Shown: positions 9,441-17,745 of the stretch, one piece after another
Layout: every line of letters begins with the position of its first letter
How positions within the stretch are numbered: the stretch's first letter is position 1
Assembly (NCBI RefSeq): GCF_003369795.1
Contig: NZ_CP026730.1
Coordinates: 1,922,001-1,986,000, forward strand
Direction of reading: 5' to 3'
Origin: Streptomyces sp. CB09001
Lineage (GTDB): Bacteria > Actinomycetota > Actinomycetes > Streptomycetales > Streptomycetaceae
DNA length: 64,000 bases
The notes under the pieces: generated by a model
Told to the model about the DNA's origin: nothing
Databases searched by the model: none
The model's input: the letters and a program-made list of their open reading frames with translations, nothing else
Translations under genes and position numbers: made by a program

Positions 9441-12242
9441 TTGGAGCTCAGCAGGCCCAGCAGGCTCGGCAGAAGAGCGTTCAGCGCCCTCGCGGGCACC
9501 ACCGTCCTCGGTCTCGCGCTCGGCGGCAGCACGGCGCTGTCCGCCTCCGGCGCCCCGGGCCCCGCACCCACCGGGCCGCCGCCCGGCCCGCCCGGCGCCG
9601 ACGGCGCCCGTCACCGGGTCGCGCTGGACCGGCACTCGCTGCTGGTGGACGGCAGGCGGCTGGCCCTGTGGTCCGGCGAACTGCACCCCTTCCGGCTGCC
9701 GAGCCCGTCCCTGTGGCGGGACGTGCTCCAGAAGATGCGGGCCTACGGCCACAACGCGGTCGACATCCGCCTCGCCTGGAACCAGCACTCGCCCGCTCCG
9801 GGCGCGTACGACTTCACCGGCGTCCGCGACCTCGGGCTGTTCCTGCGCACGGCCGCCGAGTGCGGTCTGTACGTCGTCCTGCACCCCGGCCCGTACATCG
9901 GCGCCGGCGTGGACGCCGGAGGCCTGCCCGGCTGGCTGACGACCGTCGGGGGCCGGGCCGGGACCACCGGCCCGGCGTACCTGCGCCACGCCGAGGAGTG
10001 GCTGGGCCGGGTCAACGCCGTCGCCGCCCGGCACCTGTTCACCCGGGGCACCGGCACGGTGCTGCTCTACCGGGCCGACGCCCCCGGGCGGGCCGGCCTG
10101 GACCGGCTGCGCGCGAGGATGCGCGCCGACGGCATCGACGTGCCCCTGCTGCACGGTGACACGCCGCCCGCCCGGGAGGACCCGGTGCCGGTCCGGGACG
10201 TCGCCGAGGCGCGTCGGGTCCACTTCGACCGCCTGGCGCGGGGGAGCACCCCGCACCACGTCCCCATGGCGTTCGGCGGCAGCTCGTGGGGGTGGCTGCC
10301 CGCGCCCTCGGCGCCCTCGCCGACGTACGACCCCACCGCGCCCATCGACGAGGCGCGGCGGCCGACGGACAGGCTCGCGCCGCTCCACCAGCTCGGCCAC
10401 CTGCTGCGCCACGTACCGGACTTCACCCGGATGAACGAGGCGGAGGCGGTCCGGGCCACGGATGCCAGGGTCCGGGTACGGCACCTGGTCAACCCGGACA
10501 CCGGGGCGCACGCCTACGTCCTGCGCAACGACTCCGCCGCCGACGTCACCTCGACCCTCCCCATGGGCGGGGCCGACGTGGAGGTCACCGTGCCCGCCCG
10601 GGACGCCAAGCTCTTCGCCACCGGCCTGCGCCTGGGCTCGGGGCGCAAGCTGGCGTACGCCACCGTGCAGCCCATGCTGGCCATGAGCGTCGGGCGGCTG
10701 GACATCGCCGCGTTCGTGGGGCGGGCCGGCGAGACGGCGCACCTGGTCCTGGACTGTCCGGACGAGCCGTGGCCGACCCGGCTGGACGAGGAGGCCGCCT
10801 GGGCCTTCGACCGCGGGCAGCTGCACGTGACCGTGCCGCTCCAGGAGGACCGGCTGACCCGGGTGCGGGTGCGCAGCGGCGACACCGACCGCACCCTGCT
10901 GCTGATCGTCGCCGACGACGCGGCCTCGCTGCGGCTGTGGCCGTACGAGACGCCGTCGGGCCGGGTCCTGGTGCGCGGCCCGGAGCTGCTGCGCGAGGCC
11001 GCCCTGGACGGTGCCACGATCCGGCTGACCGGTGACACGGTCGCCGAGCGCGAGCTGGAGGTGTGGGCGCCGCCCGGCATCACCGACGTCACCTGGAACG
11101 GCGAGGCGGTGCAGTCGGGCCTGGGCCGCGCCCTGAGCCTGATGGCCGTGTGGCCGCTGCCGGGCGTGCCCGGCCTGGTGCTGCCCGCGCTGGACGGCTG
11201 GCGCCGGCACACGGAGAACTTCGAGTCCCGGCCCGACTACGGCGACGAGGGGTGGACGGTCGCCGACCGGCGCGCGACGCACGGCGCGACCCCGGTCCCC
11301 GACGGCCGGCCGGTGCTCTTCGCCGACGACTACGGCTTCCACTACGGGGACGTCTGGTACCGCGCCCGCCTCACCGGCGCCACGGGTCTTGAGCGGGTGT
11401 CCCTCTCGTACCGCACGGGCGCGGACGGCCTGCTGATGGCCTGGCTGGACGGGGTGCCGCTGGGCAGCCACCGGCCGGGCGGGGCGGGTGACGGGAAGGG
11501 CACGTGGACCGGCACGGCCGCCTTCGGGCTGCCGGAGGACCTGCGCGCCGGGCTGCGGCGGACCGCCGGGAGCGGGGCGGGCGAGGGGAGCAAGGGCGGC
11601 GAAGGGGACGACGGCGCCGTCCTGTCGGTCCTGGTCCGGCGCACCCAGCACGGCCAGGACGCGTACCGGGAGGCCCGCGGGCTGACGTCGGCCGCTTTCG
11701 AGGGCGCCTCGCCCGGGGTGCGCTGGCGGATCATGGGCGCGGCCGCCCCCGACCCGGTGCGCGGGCCGCTCAACAACGGCGGGCTGTACGGGGAGCGCCA
11801 CGGCTGGCACCTGCCCGGGTACGACGACGGCGGGTGGGAGCGGGTGTCCCCGGCGGTGCTGCCCGGCGGGGACCGGCGCCAGGGCGTGACCTGGTACCGG
11901 ACCACGTTCCGCCTGGACGTCCCGCCGGAGATCGACGCCTCGGTGGGGCTGCGCCTCGACGGCCCCCCGGACCGCGGCACCGGTGCCCACCGCGTCCAGG
12001 TCTTCCTGAACGGCTGGAACCTGGGCGCGTACGTGGGCGACCGCACGGGCGCGCCGCACACCTTCGTCCTGCCGAACGGCATCCTGCGCACCCGTGCCGC
12101 CGCCAACACCCTGGCCCTCGCGGTCCTGTCCGGCGGCGGCGCGCCGTCGGGCCCCGGCTCCGTGCGCCTGGAACTCCTGGGCGGCGCGGCCGGAGGAGTG
12201 CCGGTGAAGCCCGTCCCCTCCCCCGGCCGTCCCCGCGGCTGA
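9441..12242 (+). CDS. Secreted GH35 beta-galactosidase-like protein lacking catalytic glutamates
   Basis: The product is 933 residues. The TTG start at 9441 is supported by AGGAGAG 6 bp upstream and gives a Tat-like leader (RPSRLGRRAFSALAG). The GH35 fold signature is clear: GELHPFRLP (about 79), NAVDIRLAWNQHSP, VLHPGPYIGA (about 147), then MAFGGSSWGW and TAPIDEARRPTDRL. The acid/base motif (normally an N-E pair after a hydrophobic strand) reads TVLLYRADAPG at about 206. The stretch carrying the nucleophile before FGGSSWGW is shortened, with no W/F-rich E motif. The jelly-roll C-terminal domains are complete. It is probably a binding protein or pseudoenzyme that still belongs to a glycan-use locus. 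Confidence 0.75.
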   Translation: MELSRPSRLGRRAFSALAGTTVLGLALGGSTALSASGAPGPAPTGPPPGPPGADGARHRVALDRHSLLVDGRRLALWSGELHPFRLPSPSLWRDVLQKMRAYGHNAVDIRLAWNQHSPAPGAYDFTGVRDLGLFLRTAAECGLYVVLHPGPYIGAGVDAGGLPGWLTTVGGRAGTTGPAYLRHAEEWLGRVNAVAARHLFTRGTGTVLLYRADAPGRAGLDRLRARMRADGIDVPLLHGDTPPAREDPVPVRDVAEARRVHFDRLARGSTPHHVPMAFGGSSWGWLPAPSAPSPTYDPTAPIDEARRPTDRLAPLHQLGHLLRHVPDFTRMNEAEAVRATDARVRVRHLVNPDTGAHAYVLRNDSAADVTSTLPMGGADVEVTVPARDAKLFATGLRLGSGRKLAYATVQPMLAMSVGRLDIAAFVGRAGETAHLVLDCPDEPWPTRLDEEAAWAFDRGQLHVTVPLQEDRLTRVRVRSGDTDRTLLLIVADDAASLRLWPYETPSGRVLVRGPELLREAALDGATIRLTGDTVAERELEVWAPPGITDVTWNGEAVQSGLGRALSLMAVWPLPGVPGLVLPALDGWRRHTENFESRPDYGDEGWTVADRRATHGATPVPDGRPVLFADDYGFHYGDVWYRARLTGATGLERVSLSYRTGADGLLMAWLDGVPLGSHRPGGAGDGKGTWTGTAAFGLPEDLRAGLRRTAGSGAGEGSKGGEGDDGAVLSVLVRRTQHGQDAYREARGLTSAAFEGASPGVRWRIMGAAAPDPVRGPLNNGGLYGERHGWHLPGYDDGGWERVSPAVLPGGDRRQGVTWYRTTFRLDVPPEIDASVGLRLDGPPDRGTGAHRVQVFLNGWNLGAYVGDRTGAPHTFVLPNGILRTRAAANTLALAVLSGGGAPSGPGSVRLELLGGAAGGVPVKPVPSPGRPRG

Positions 12243-12259
12243 CCCGGGCCCGGGTCAGC
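12238..12259. terminator. 22-bp perfect palindrome made from two convergent stop codons
   Basis: The arms GCTGACCCGGG and CCCGGGTCAGC form an uninterrupted palindrome. The TGA ending the GH35-like gene (12240-12242) lies in the left arm and the TCA (TGA on the minus strand) ending the GH51 gene (12255-12257) lies in the right arm. The two genes are 12 bp apart. There is no T-tract, but factor-assisted bidirectional termination at such structures is common in Streptomyces. Protein binding is an alternative. Confidence 0.6.
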
Positions 12260-13760
12260 GCAGCCGGATCACGTTCCAGGACAGCGGTTCCAGGGCGGCG
12301 GTGAGCCGGCCGTCCCGCAGGGAGGTGCCGTCCACCGGGTGCGGGACGACGCGCTCGGGCTCGGCGAGGGTGTTGCGGGCGTCGGGGTCGGCGTCCGCGA
12401 GGGCGCTGTGCTCGACGACCTCCGTCAGCTCCAGGCCGCTCAGGGCGACCTCCAGCGGGAGGGCCCCGGTGCGGGAGCGGTTGACGGCGAAGACGGTCAC
12501 CGAGCCGTCCTCGGCGCGCACGGCGGTGGCGTGCAGCAGGTCGGCCTCGCCGTACTTGCCCGTCTCGTACGTGGGTGAGTCCACCCGCACGTCGAGCACC
12601 TCGCCGCGGCCGTGCTTCGAGGCCTGGGAGAAGGGGAAGAACGTCGTCTGGCGCCAGGCCGGGCCGCCCGGCTCGGTCATGATCGGGGCGATGACGTTGA
12701 CGAGCTGCGCGAGGCAGGCCACGGTGACGCGGTCGGCGTGCCGCAGCAGGGCGATCAGGAGCGAGCCGAAGACGACCGCGTCCATGACGCTGTAGTTGTC
12801 CTCGAGCAGGCGGGGCGCCTCGGGCCAGTCCAGGGCGCTCACCTGGGCCTCGGTCCGGCTCATGTACCAGACGTTCCACTCGTCGAAGGAGAGGTCGATC
12901 TTCTTCTTCGACTTGAGGCGGGCGCCGACGTGGTCGCAGGTGGCGACGACGTTCTCGATGAACGACTCCATGTCCACGGCGGAGGCGAGGAAGGAGTCGA
13001 CGTCCCCGTCGTGCGGCTCGTAGTAGGCGTGCAGCGAGATGTGGTCGACCAGGTCGTAGGTCTCCTGCAGGACCGTCGCCTCCCACTCGGCGAAGGTCTC
13101 CATGGACTGCCCGGACGACCCGCACGCGACCAGTTCGACGTCCGGGTCGATCTGGCGCATGGCGCGGGCGGTCTCGGCGGCGAGGCGGCCGTACTCCTCG
13201 GCGGTCTTGTGGCCGGTCTGCCAGGGGCCGTCCATCTCGTTGCCCAGGCACCAGAGCCGGATGCCGAAGGGGTCCTTGTCGCCGTGCTCGGCGCGCAGGT
13301 CGGACAGGGCCGTGCCGGCGGGGTGGTTGGCGTACTCCTGGAGTTCGAGTGCCTCGGCGACGCCGCGGGTGCCGAGGTTGACCGCCATCATGGGCTCGGC
13401 CTGCGGGCCGATCTTCTTGAGGAAGGCGATGTACTCGGAGAGGCCGAAGCGGTTGGTCTCGGTGGAGCGCCAGGCGAGGTCGAGGCGGCGCGGGCGGTCC
13501 TCCACCGGGCCGACCGAGTCCTCCCACTTGTAGCCGGAGACGAAGTTGCCGCCGGGGTAGCGGACGGCGGTGACGCCGAGTTCGCGGACCAGCTCCAGCA
13601 CGTCCTGGCGCAGGCCCGCGGCGTCCGCGGTGGGGTGGCCGGGTTCGAAGATGCCGGTGTACACGCAGCGTCCGAGGTGTTCGACGAAGGAGCCGAAGAG
13701 ACGGGGGTTGACGGCGCCGACGGTGAAGGCGGGGTCGAGGGTGAAGCGGGCGGTGCGCAT
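12255..13760 (-). CDS. Intracellular alpha-L-arabinofuranosidase, GH51
   Basis: The 501-residue retaining glycosidase releases arabinose from imported arabino-oligosaccharides. No signal peptide is present. The acid/base is Glu175 in WCLGNEMDGPW and the nucleophile Glu294 in SFDEWNVWY, both in the expected spacing. The N-terminal TIM barrel includes the VRYPGGNFVSGYKWED segment and a C-terminal beta domain follows. Length is exactly that of bacterial GH51 enzymes. It is the last gene of the operon binding protein - permease - permease - GH51, with a 27-bp gap from the upstream permease, so it is presumably co-expressed with the importer. Confidence 0.92.
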   Translation of the reverse strand: MRTARFTLDPAFTVGAVNPRLFGSFVEHLGRCVYTGIFEPGHPTADAAGLRQDVLELVRELGVTAVRYPGGNFVSGYKWEDSVGPVEDRPRRLDLAWRSTETNRFGLSEYIAFLKKIGPQAEPMMAVNLGTRGVAEALELQEYANHPAGTALSDLRAEHGDKDPFGIRLWCLGNEMDGPWQTGHKTAEEYGRLAAETARAMRQIDPDVELVACGSSGQSMETFAEWEATVLQETYDLVDHISLHAYYEPHDGDVDSFLASAVDMESFIENVVATCDHVGARLKSKKKIDLSFDEWNVWYMSRTEAQVSALDWPEAPRLLEDNYSVMDAVVFGSLLIALLRHADRVTVACLAQLVNVIAPIMTEPGGPAWRQTTFFPFSQASKHGRGEVLDVRVDSPTYETGKYGEADLLHATAVRAEDGSVTVFAVNRSRTGALPLEVALSGLELTEVVEHSALADADPDARNTLAEPERVVPHPVDGTSLRDGRLTAALEPLSWNVIRLR

Positions 13761-13787
13761 CGTTTCCTTTCGGGACGGGGTGAGGGG

Positions 13788-14651
13788 CTACTGGCCGGCC
13801 AGGCCCGTGTGGGCGACGCCCGCCACGATCTGGCGCTGGAAGAAGACGAAGACGACGATCAGCGGCAGGCCGGCCATCAGGCCGCCGGCCATGAGCTGGG
13901 CCCACTGGATGCCGTAGGAGTTCATGACGGTCGCGATGCCGTTCGGCATGGTCATCAGGTCGGGGTTGTTGGTGACCATGTAGGGCCACAGGAAGTTGTT
14001 CCAGGAGCTGATGAAGGTGAAGATGCCGACCGCCGCGAGCGAGGGGCGGGACAGCGGCACGATGATCGTGAAGAAGACGCGCCAGCGGCCCGCGCCGTCG
14101 ATGAAGGCGGCCTCCTCCAGCTCGCGCGGGATGCCCTGGAAGAACTTGTAGAGGATGTAGACCATCGCGGCGGGCGCGCACTGCGGCAGGATCATGCCCC
14201 AGTAGGTGTCGACCATCCCCATCTGCTGGACGGTGGTGAACAGCGGGACGCCGAGCACGGCCGGGGAGACCATGAGGCCCGCCATCACCACGCCCATCAG
14301 GAGGCCCTTGCCCCGGAACTCGGTGCGGGCGAAGCCGTATCCGGCGAGCGCGGCGACCAGCAGCACGACCGTCGTCACGCACACCGACACGACCAGCGAG
14401 TTGACGAACCAGTCGGTGATGTTGCCGGTCTCGAAGAGGGCCTTCCAGGCCTGCCCGGTCCAGTCGTCGGGCAGCCAGTGCGTGGGCACCTCGACCGCCT
14501 CGGTCTCCGACTTGAGCGAGGTGAACAGGGCCCAGGCGAGCGGGGCGAGGAACACCGCGGACACGGCGGTGCCGAGGAGCGTGAGCACGATCTGGCCGGG
14601 GGTCCAGCTCCGGCGGGGGCGGGTGCGGACCGGCGGTGCGGCGGTGGTCAT
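13788..14651 (-). CDS. Carbohydrate ABC transporter permease, MalG type
   Basis: The product has 287 residues and six predicted membrane helices. The MalG-type EAA loop reads EAAFIDGAGRWRVFFTIIVPLSRP and contacts the ATPase, which is not encoded here. Streptomyces sugar importers usually share the MsiK ATPase. It overlaps the upstream permease by four bases (ATGA). It should import arabino-oligosaccharides produced by the secreted arabinanase. Confidence 0.9.
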   Translation of the reverse strand: MTTAAPPVRTRPRRSWTPGQIVLTLLGTAVSAVFLAPLAWALFTSLKSETEAVEVPTHWLPDDWTGQAWKALFETGNITDWFVNSLVVSVCVTTVVLLVAALAGYGFARTEFRGKGLLMGVVMAGLMVSPAVLGVPLFTTVQQMGMVDTYWGMILPQCAPAAMVYILYKFFQGIPRELEEAAFIDGAGRWRVFFTIIVPLSRPSLAAVGIFTFISSWNNFLWPYMVTNNPDLMTMPNGIATVMNSYGIQWAQLMAGGLMAGLPLIVVFVFFQRQIVAGVAHTGLAGQ

Positions 14652-15589
14652 CGGCCGCCCTCCTCACGGTTGCGCAGCAGCCACATCCGGGCGAGGGCGA
14701 CGGCCGCGATGAGCACGAAGAAGATGATGGAGATCGCGGAGGCGTAGCCCACGCGGTAGCTGGTGAAGCCCTGTTCGAGCGTGTACTGCACGAAGGTGCG
14801 GGTCGAGTCCTCCGGGCCGGGTCCGAAGTCCTGCATGACGACGGCCTGGTCGAAGACCTGGAGGGAGGCGAGGATCTGCAGGGCGAGCACGAGGCCGGTG
14901 ATGTTGCGCAGCATCGGCAGCGTGATGTGCAGGATGCGGTGCCAGGCGTTCGCGCCGTCCAGTTTGGCGGCCTCGTAGAGGTGGGCGGGGATGCCCTGGA
15001 GCGCGGCGAGGTAGAGCAGGAAGCTGAAGCCGACGGTCCACCACAGGGTGGTGATGACGACCGCGAGCATGGCGTACGACTTGTCGGTCAGCCAGGGCGT
15101 CTCGAGGCCGAAGACGTGGTTGACCATGCCGGTGCCGGGGTTGAACAGCCACTGCCACAGGTTCGCGGCGACGGTGGAGGGCAGCAGGAACGGCAGGAAG
15201 AAGCAGAGCCGCCACAGCCACTTGCCGCGCTCGATGTGGTGGGCCAGCATCGCGAGGAGGAGGGCGAGGACGGTGATGCAGGGCACGACGAGCAGCGTGA
15301 AGTACGCGCTGTGGCCGAGCGCGTCCCACATCAGGGGGTCCTTCAGGGCCTCGCGGTAGTTGTCGAGGCCGATGAAGTTCGCGCTGTCGCCGGAGATGTT
15401 GGCGTCGGTGAAGCTGAGGTAGAGGCCGCGCAGCAGCGGCCAGACCACGAAGAGCGCGAAGAGCGCGAGGAACGGGGCGACGAACCAGCCGCCGTGCTGG
15501 AAGCCCTGCCTGCGGCGGACGCCGGCGCTGTCGGCGGCGGTCCTCGCCCGCGTCGGGCGGACGATCGTTTCGGCGCTGGTGGCGGTCAT
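14648..15589 (-). CDS. Carbohydrate ABC transporter permease, MalF type
   Basis: The product has 313 residues. The cytoplasmic N-terminus (MTATSAETIVRPTRAR) is followed by six membrane helices, starting GGWFVAPFLALFALFVVWPLL. The EAA loop is EAAKLDGANAWHRILHITLPML. It overlaps both neighbours by four bases (ATGA), which implies translational coupling between binding protein, this permease and the next permease. An ATP-binding subunit is missing from the locus, as in other Streptomyces systems served by a shared ATPase. Confidence 0.9.
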   Translation of the reverse strand: MTATSAETIVRPTRARTAADSAGVRRRQGFQHGGWFVAPFLALFALFVVWPLLRGLYLSFTDANISGDSANFIGLDNYREALKDPLMWDALGHSAYFTLLVVPCITVLALLLAMLAHHIERGKWLWRLCFFLPFLLPSTVAANLWQWLFNPGTGMVNHVFGLETPWLTDKSYAMLAVVITTLWWTVGFSFLLYLAALQGIPAHLYEAAKLDGANAWHRILHITLPMLRNITGLVLALQILASLQVFDQAVVMQDFGPGPEDSTRTFVQYTLEQGFTSYRVGYASAISIIFFVLIAAVALARMWLLRNREEGGR

Positions 15590-16956
15590 GCGGCGCTGCC
15601 TCCCTGCGCGGCGGTGCGGCCGTCCATGGGGTTCTTCATGGCGAGCAGTTCGGTGAGCGTGCCCTTCATCCGGCGGGCGGCGGCCTCGGGCTTGGCGGAG
15701 CCCGTCGTCGAGGAGACGACGACCGGGCCGACCCGCTGGGCGAGGATGCCGGTGGACCCGGCGAACCACACCTTGGGCTCGGTGGCCTGGTGGTCCATGG
15801 CCGAGACGTACTCGTTCTGCGGCTGGAGTTCCCGGTACGCGGCGGTGGACAGGGTCGGCGTGTAGGCGGGGATGTGTCCGCCGGCCGCCCACTGCCGGGC
15901 GTGCTTGACGACGTAGGCGGCGAGCCGGTGTGCGCCCTCGTTGGCGGCGCCGCCGCGGTCGGCCTGGTGCGGCAGGACGAAGGAGTGGGACTCGGCGTGG
16001 GTGGCGCGCCTGCCGAAGACGGGCGGCAGCGGGGTGGCGCCGTAGTCGAGTTTCGCGGCGTCGAAGACCGGCACGGACCAGTTGCCCTCCCAGGCGAAGG
16101 GGGAGCCGTTGACGAACTGTTCGGCGCCGGCGCCGCCGCCGAAGGAGGGGTTGGCGTACCCGTCGGCGACGTGCTTGCGCAGGAACTCCAGGACCTGGAC
16201 GGCCTTGTCGGTGTCGAAGGTGACCTCGGTCTTGGCGTCGTTGAACCAGGTGCCGCCGAGCTGGGTGTAGAAGGCGACGAAGAACCACCACTGGAAGTTC
16301 TGGTCGTTGTGCCACAGGCCGATGGTCTGGAGCCCCTTGGCGGTGGCCTTCCTGGCCTCCTTGAGCACGTCGAACCACTCCTCGGTGGAGGTGACCGGCA
16401 CGATCCGGCCGTCCTCGCCGAGCAGGCCCGCCTTCTTCAGCACGTCCTTGCGGTAGAAGCAGAGCTGGACGTGGATGTCGAGCGGGAGGGCGTAGAGCTT
16501 GCCGCCGATGACGGCGCGCTTCCACAGCTCCGGGTTGAAGTCCCGCTCGCGCACGCCGTACTTGGCGAGCAGCGCGGGGTCCCAGGGGTCGAGGAGGCGG
16601 CCGGGCGAGAAGCCGGTGACGCGGCCGAGGTGCATGACGCCGAGGTCGGGCGCGCGGTTGCCGGCGGCGGCCATGGCGAGCTTGGTGTAGAAGGGGCTGC
16701 CCCACTGGAGGGTGGAGTCCTTCACGTCGATGCCGGGGTTGTCCTTACGGAAGGAGTCCAGCATCGCGATCATGTTGTATCCGTCGCCGCCGCTGAAGAG
16801 GTTCCAGTAGCGCACCCGGGTGTCCGCTCCCGAGGCGAGCGCGTCGGCGCCGGTACCGAGCGCCGCGAAGCCGAAGCTGCCCGCGACCGTCAGTCCGCCG
16901 GCCGCGGCCAGAAAGTGCCTGCGATTCAGGCCAGGTCGTCCCATGCCCTGCCCCAT
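15586..16956 (-). CDS. Extracellular sugar-binding protein of arabino-oligosaccharide ABC importer
   Basis: The 456-residue family-1 solute-binding protein starts with a Tat-type leader (LNRRHFLAAAGGLTVAGSF). The mature part begins TRVRYWNLFSGGDGYNM, the usual first strand of this family. There is no lipobox cysteine, so attachment to the membrane is unclear. The ATG at 16956 has little ribosome-site support; a second ATG at 16944 is preceded by GGGGCAGGG and is a fair alternative. It is the first gene of a four-gene operon with two permeases and GH51. The promoter at 17017-17045 carries an IclR-type box. Confidence 0.88.
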   Translation of the reverse strand: MGQGMGRPGLNRRHFLAAAGGLTVAGSFGFAALGTGADALASGADTRVRYWNLFSGGDGYNMIAMLDSFRKDNPGIDVKDSTLQWGSPFYTKLAMAAAGNRAPDLGVMHLGRVTGFSPGRLLDPWDPALLAKYGVRERDFNPELWKRAVIGGKLYALPLDIHVQLCFYRKDVLKKAGLLGEDGRIVPVTSTEEWFDVLKEARKATAKGLQTIGLWHNDQNFQWWFFVAFYTQLGGTWFNDAKTEVTFDTDKAVQVLEFLRKHVADGYANPSFGGGAGAEQFVNGSPFAWEGNWSVPVFDAAKLDYGATPLPPVFGRRATHAESHSFVLPHQADRGGAANEGAHRLAAYVVKHARQWAAGGHIPAYTPTLSTAAYRELQPQNEYVSAMDHQATEPKVWFAGSTGILAQRVGPVVVSSTTGSAKPEAAARRMKGTLTELLAMKNPMDGRTAAQGGSAA

Positions 16957-16997
16957 CTGTCGTCATTCGAGGAATGTCGTTCGATATACCGGATGCC

Positions 16998-17013
16998 GCT
17001 CGTAACTTCGAAC
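16998..17013 (-). promoter_or_regulatory. GTTCG-N6-CGAAC-like operator at the ABC operon start site
   Basis: GTTCG-AAGTTA-CGAGC on the minus strand, one mismatch from a perfect inverted repeat. It lies four bases downstream of the -10, covering the expected transcription start, so a bound protein would block initiation. The same box occurs before the arabinanase and iclR genes. Confidence 0.6.
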
Positions 17014-17016
17014 GGG

Positions 17017-17045
17017 AACGTAGGTGGGAAGCGCTTGCACGTCAA
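17017..17045 (-). promoter_or_regulatory. Promoter of the arabino-oligosaccharide ABC operon
   Basis: Minus strand: -35 TTGACG (17045-17040), 17-bp spacer, -10 TACGTT (17022-17017). The spacer begins TGCAAGCGCTTCCC, a LacI-like core shared with the arabinanase promoter. Identical -35, identical spacer length and a shared core at two promoters 10 kb apart make chance unlikely. Confidence 0.65.
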
Positions 17046-17211
17046 TGGTTCGGGCAGGATCGGGCCGGCCTCCACAGCGAGCGGGGGCGCGACGAGGGCA
17101 CCGTCTCGGCCACCTCGCGACCGACCGGGCCCCGGAACTGGCCCAGAGGCCGCGCGTCTTGGCATATTGCAGGGGTGACCGAAGGACGGCCGGGGGAACG
17201 GGGAGACAGCG

Positions 17212-17745
17212 GTGCGTACCAGGAAGGAGATGCGTCGCCTCGCTGACGCTCTCATCGACCCCATCGAGGTGGCCGTGCCGGCCGACCCCGAGGTGCTGTT
17301 CGAGGCACTCGTCGCCTCCGTCAGCGCGTGGCGGGGACGGGAGGTGGTCGTGCACCGGGCGGCGTTCCCGCCGCACACCGCGAGCGGGCTGTGGCTCGAG
17401 CGGGAGAGCCACGACGACGTGGTGGTCGACGAACGCGCGGCCGTCTGGCACCAGATCGTGATCCTCTGCCACGAGGTGTGGCACATGAGCCGCCGTCGGG
17501 CGGAGGGTGGGGCGGCGGCGGAGGCGGACGACCGGTCCCGGGCGGTGGCCGCGCGCACCGACTTCTCCCTGGCCGAGGAACAGGAGGCGGACCGCTTCGG
17601 CATGCTGATGGGCAGCCGGCTGCGCACCTGGCTGGACGCCTCCACCGACTCGGTGTTCGCCGCGGAGGGCGGCGGCCCGGCCAGCCCGGAGAGCCTCGCC
17701 GGCCGCATCGGGGCCGCGCTCAACTACCGCGGGACGACCGGATGA
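17212..17745 (+). CDS. ImmA/IrrE-like zinc-peptidase-fold protein (toxin-component family)
   Basis: The product has 177 residues. An HEVWH zinc-binding motif (ILCHEVWHMSRR) sits mid-protein, preceded by the DDVVVDERAAVWHQIV strand and followed by the EEQEADRFG helix that supplies a further ligand. This is the ImmA/IrrE-type layout, often annotated in Streptomyces as a toxin component. Members normally pair with an XRE regulator, and none is visible here. The GTG at 17212 is preceded by GGGGAGA. It overlaps the next gene by four bases (ATGA), so the two are translationally coupled. Confidence 0.7.
   Translation: MRTRKEMRRLADALIDPIEVAVPADPEVLFEALVASVSAWRGREVVVHRAAFPPHTASGLWLERESHDDVVVDERAAVWHQIVILCHEVWHMSRRRAEGGAAAEADDRSRAVAARTDFSLAEEQEADRFGMLMGSRLRTWLDASTDSVFAAEGGGPASPESLAGRIGAALNYRGTTG

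Noticed and set aside
12612..14747. Plus-strand open frame of about 710 codons across GH51 and a permease gene
   Set aside because: It spans the boundary of two well-supported minus-strand genes and has the composition of an antisense shadow.
17175..17246. Short frame from GTG 17175 overlapping the ImmA-like gene start
   Set aside because: It is out of frame with the zinc-peptidase gene and ends after 24 codons without a family match. The GTG at 17212 has a good ribosome site.
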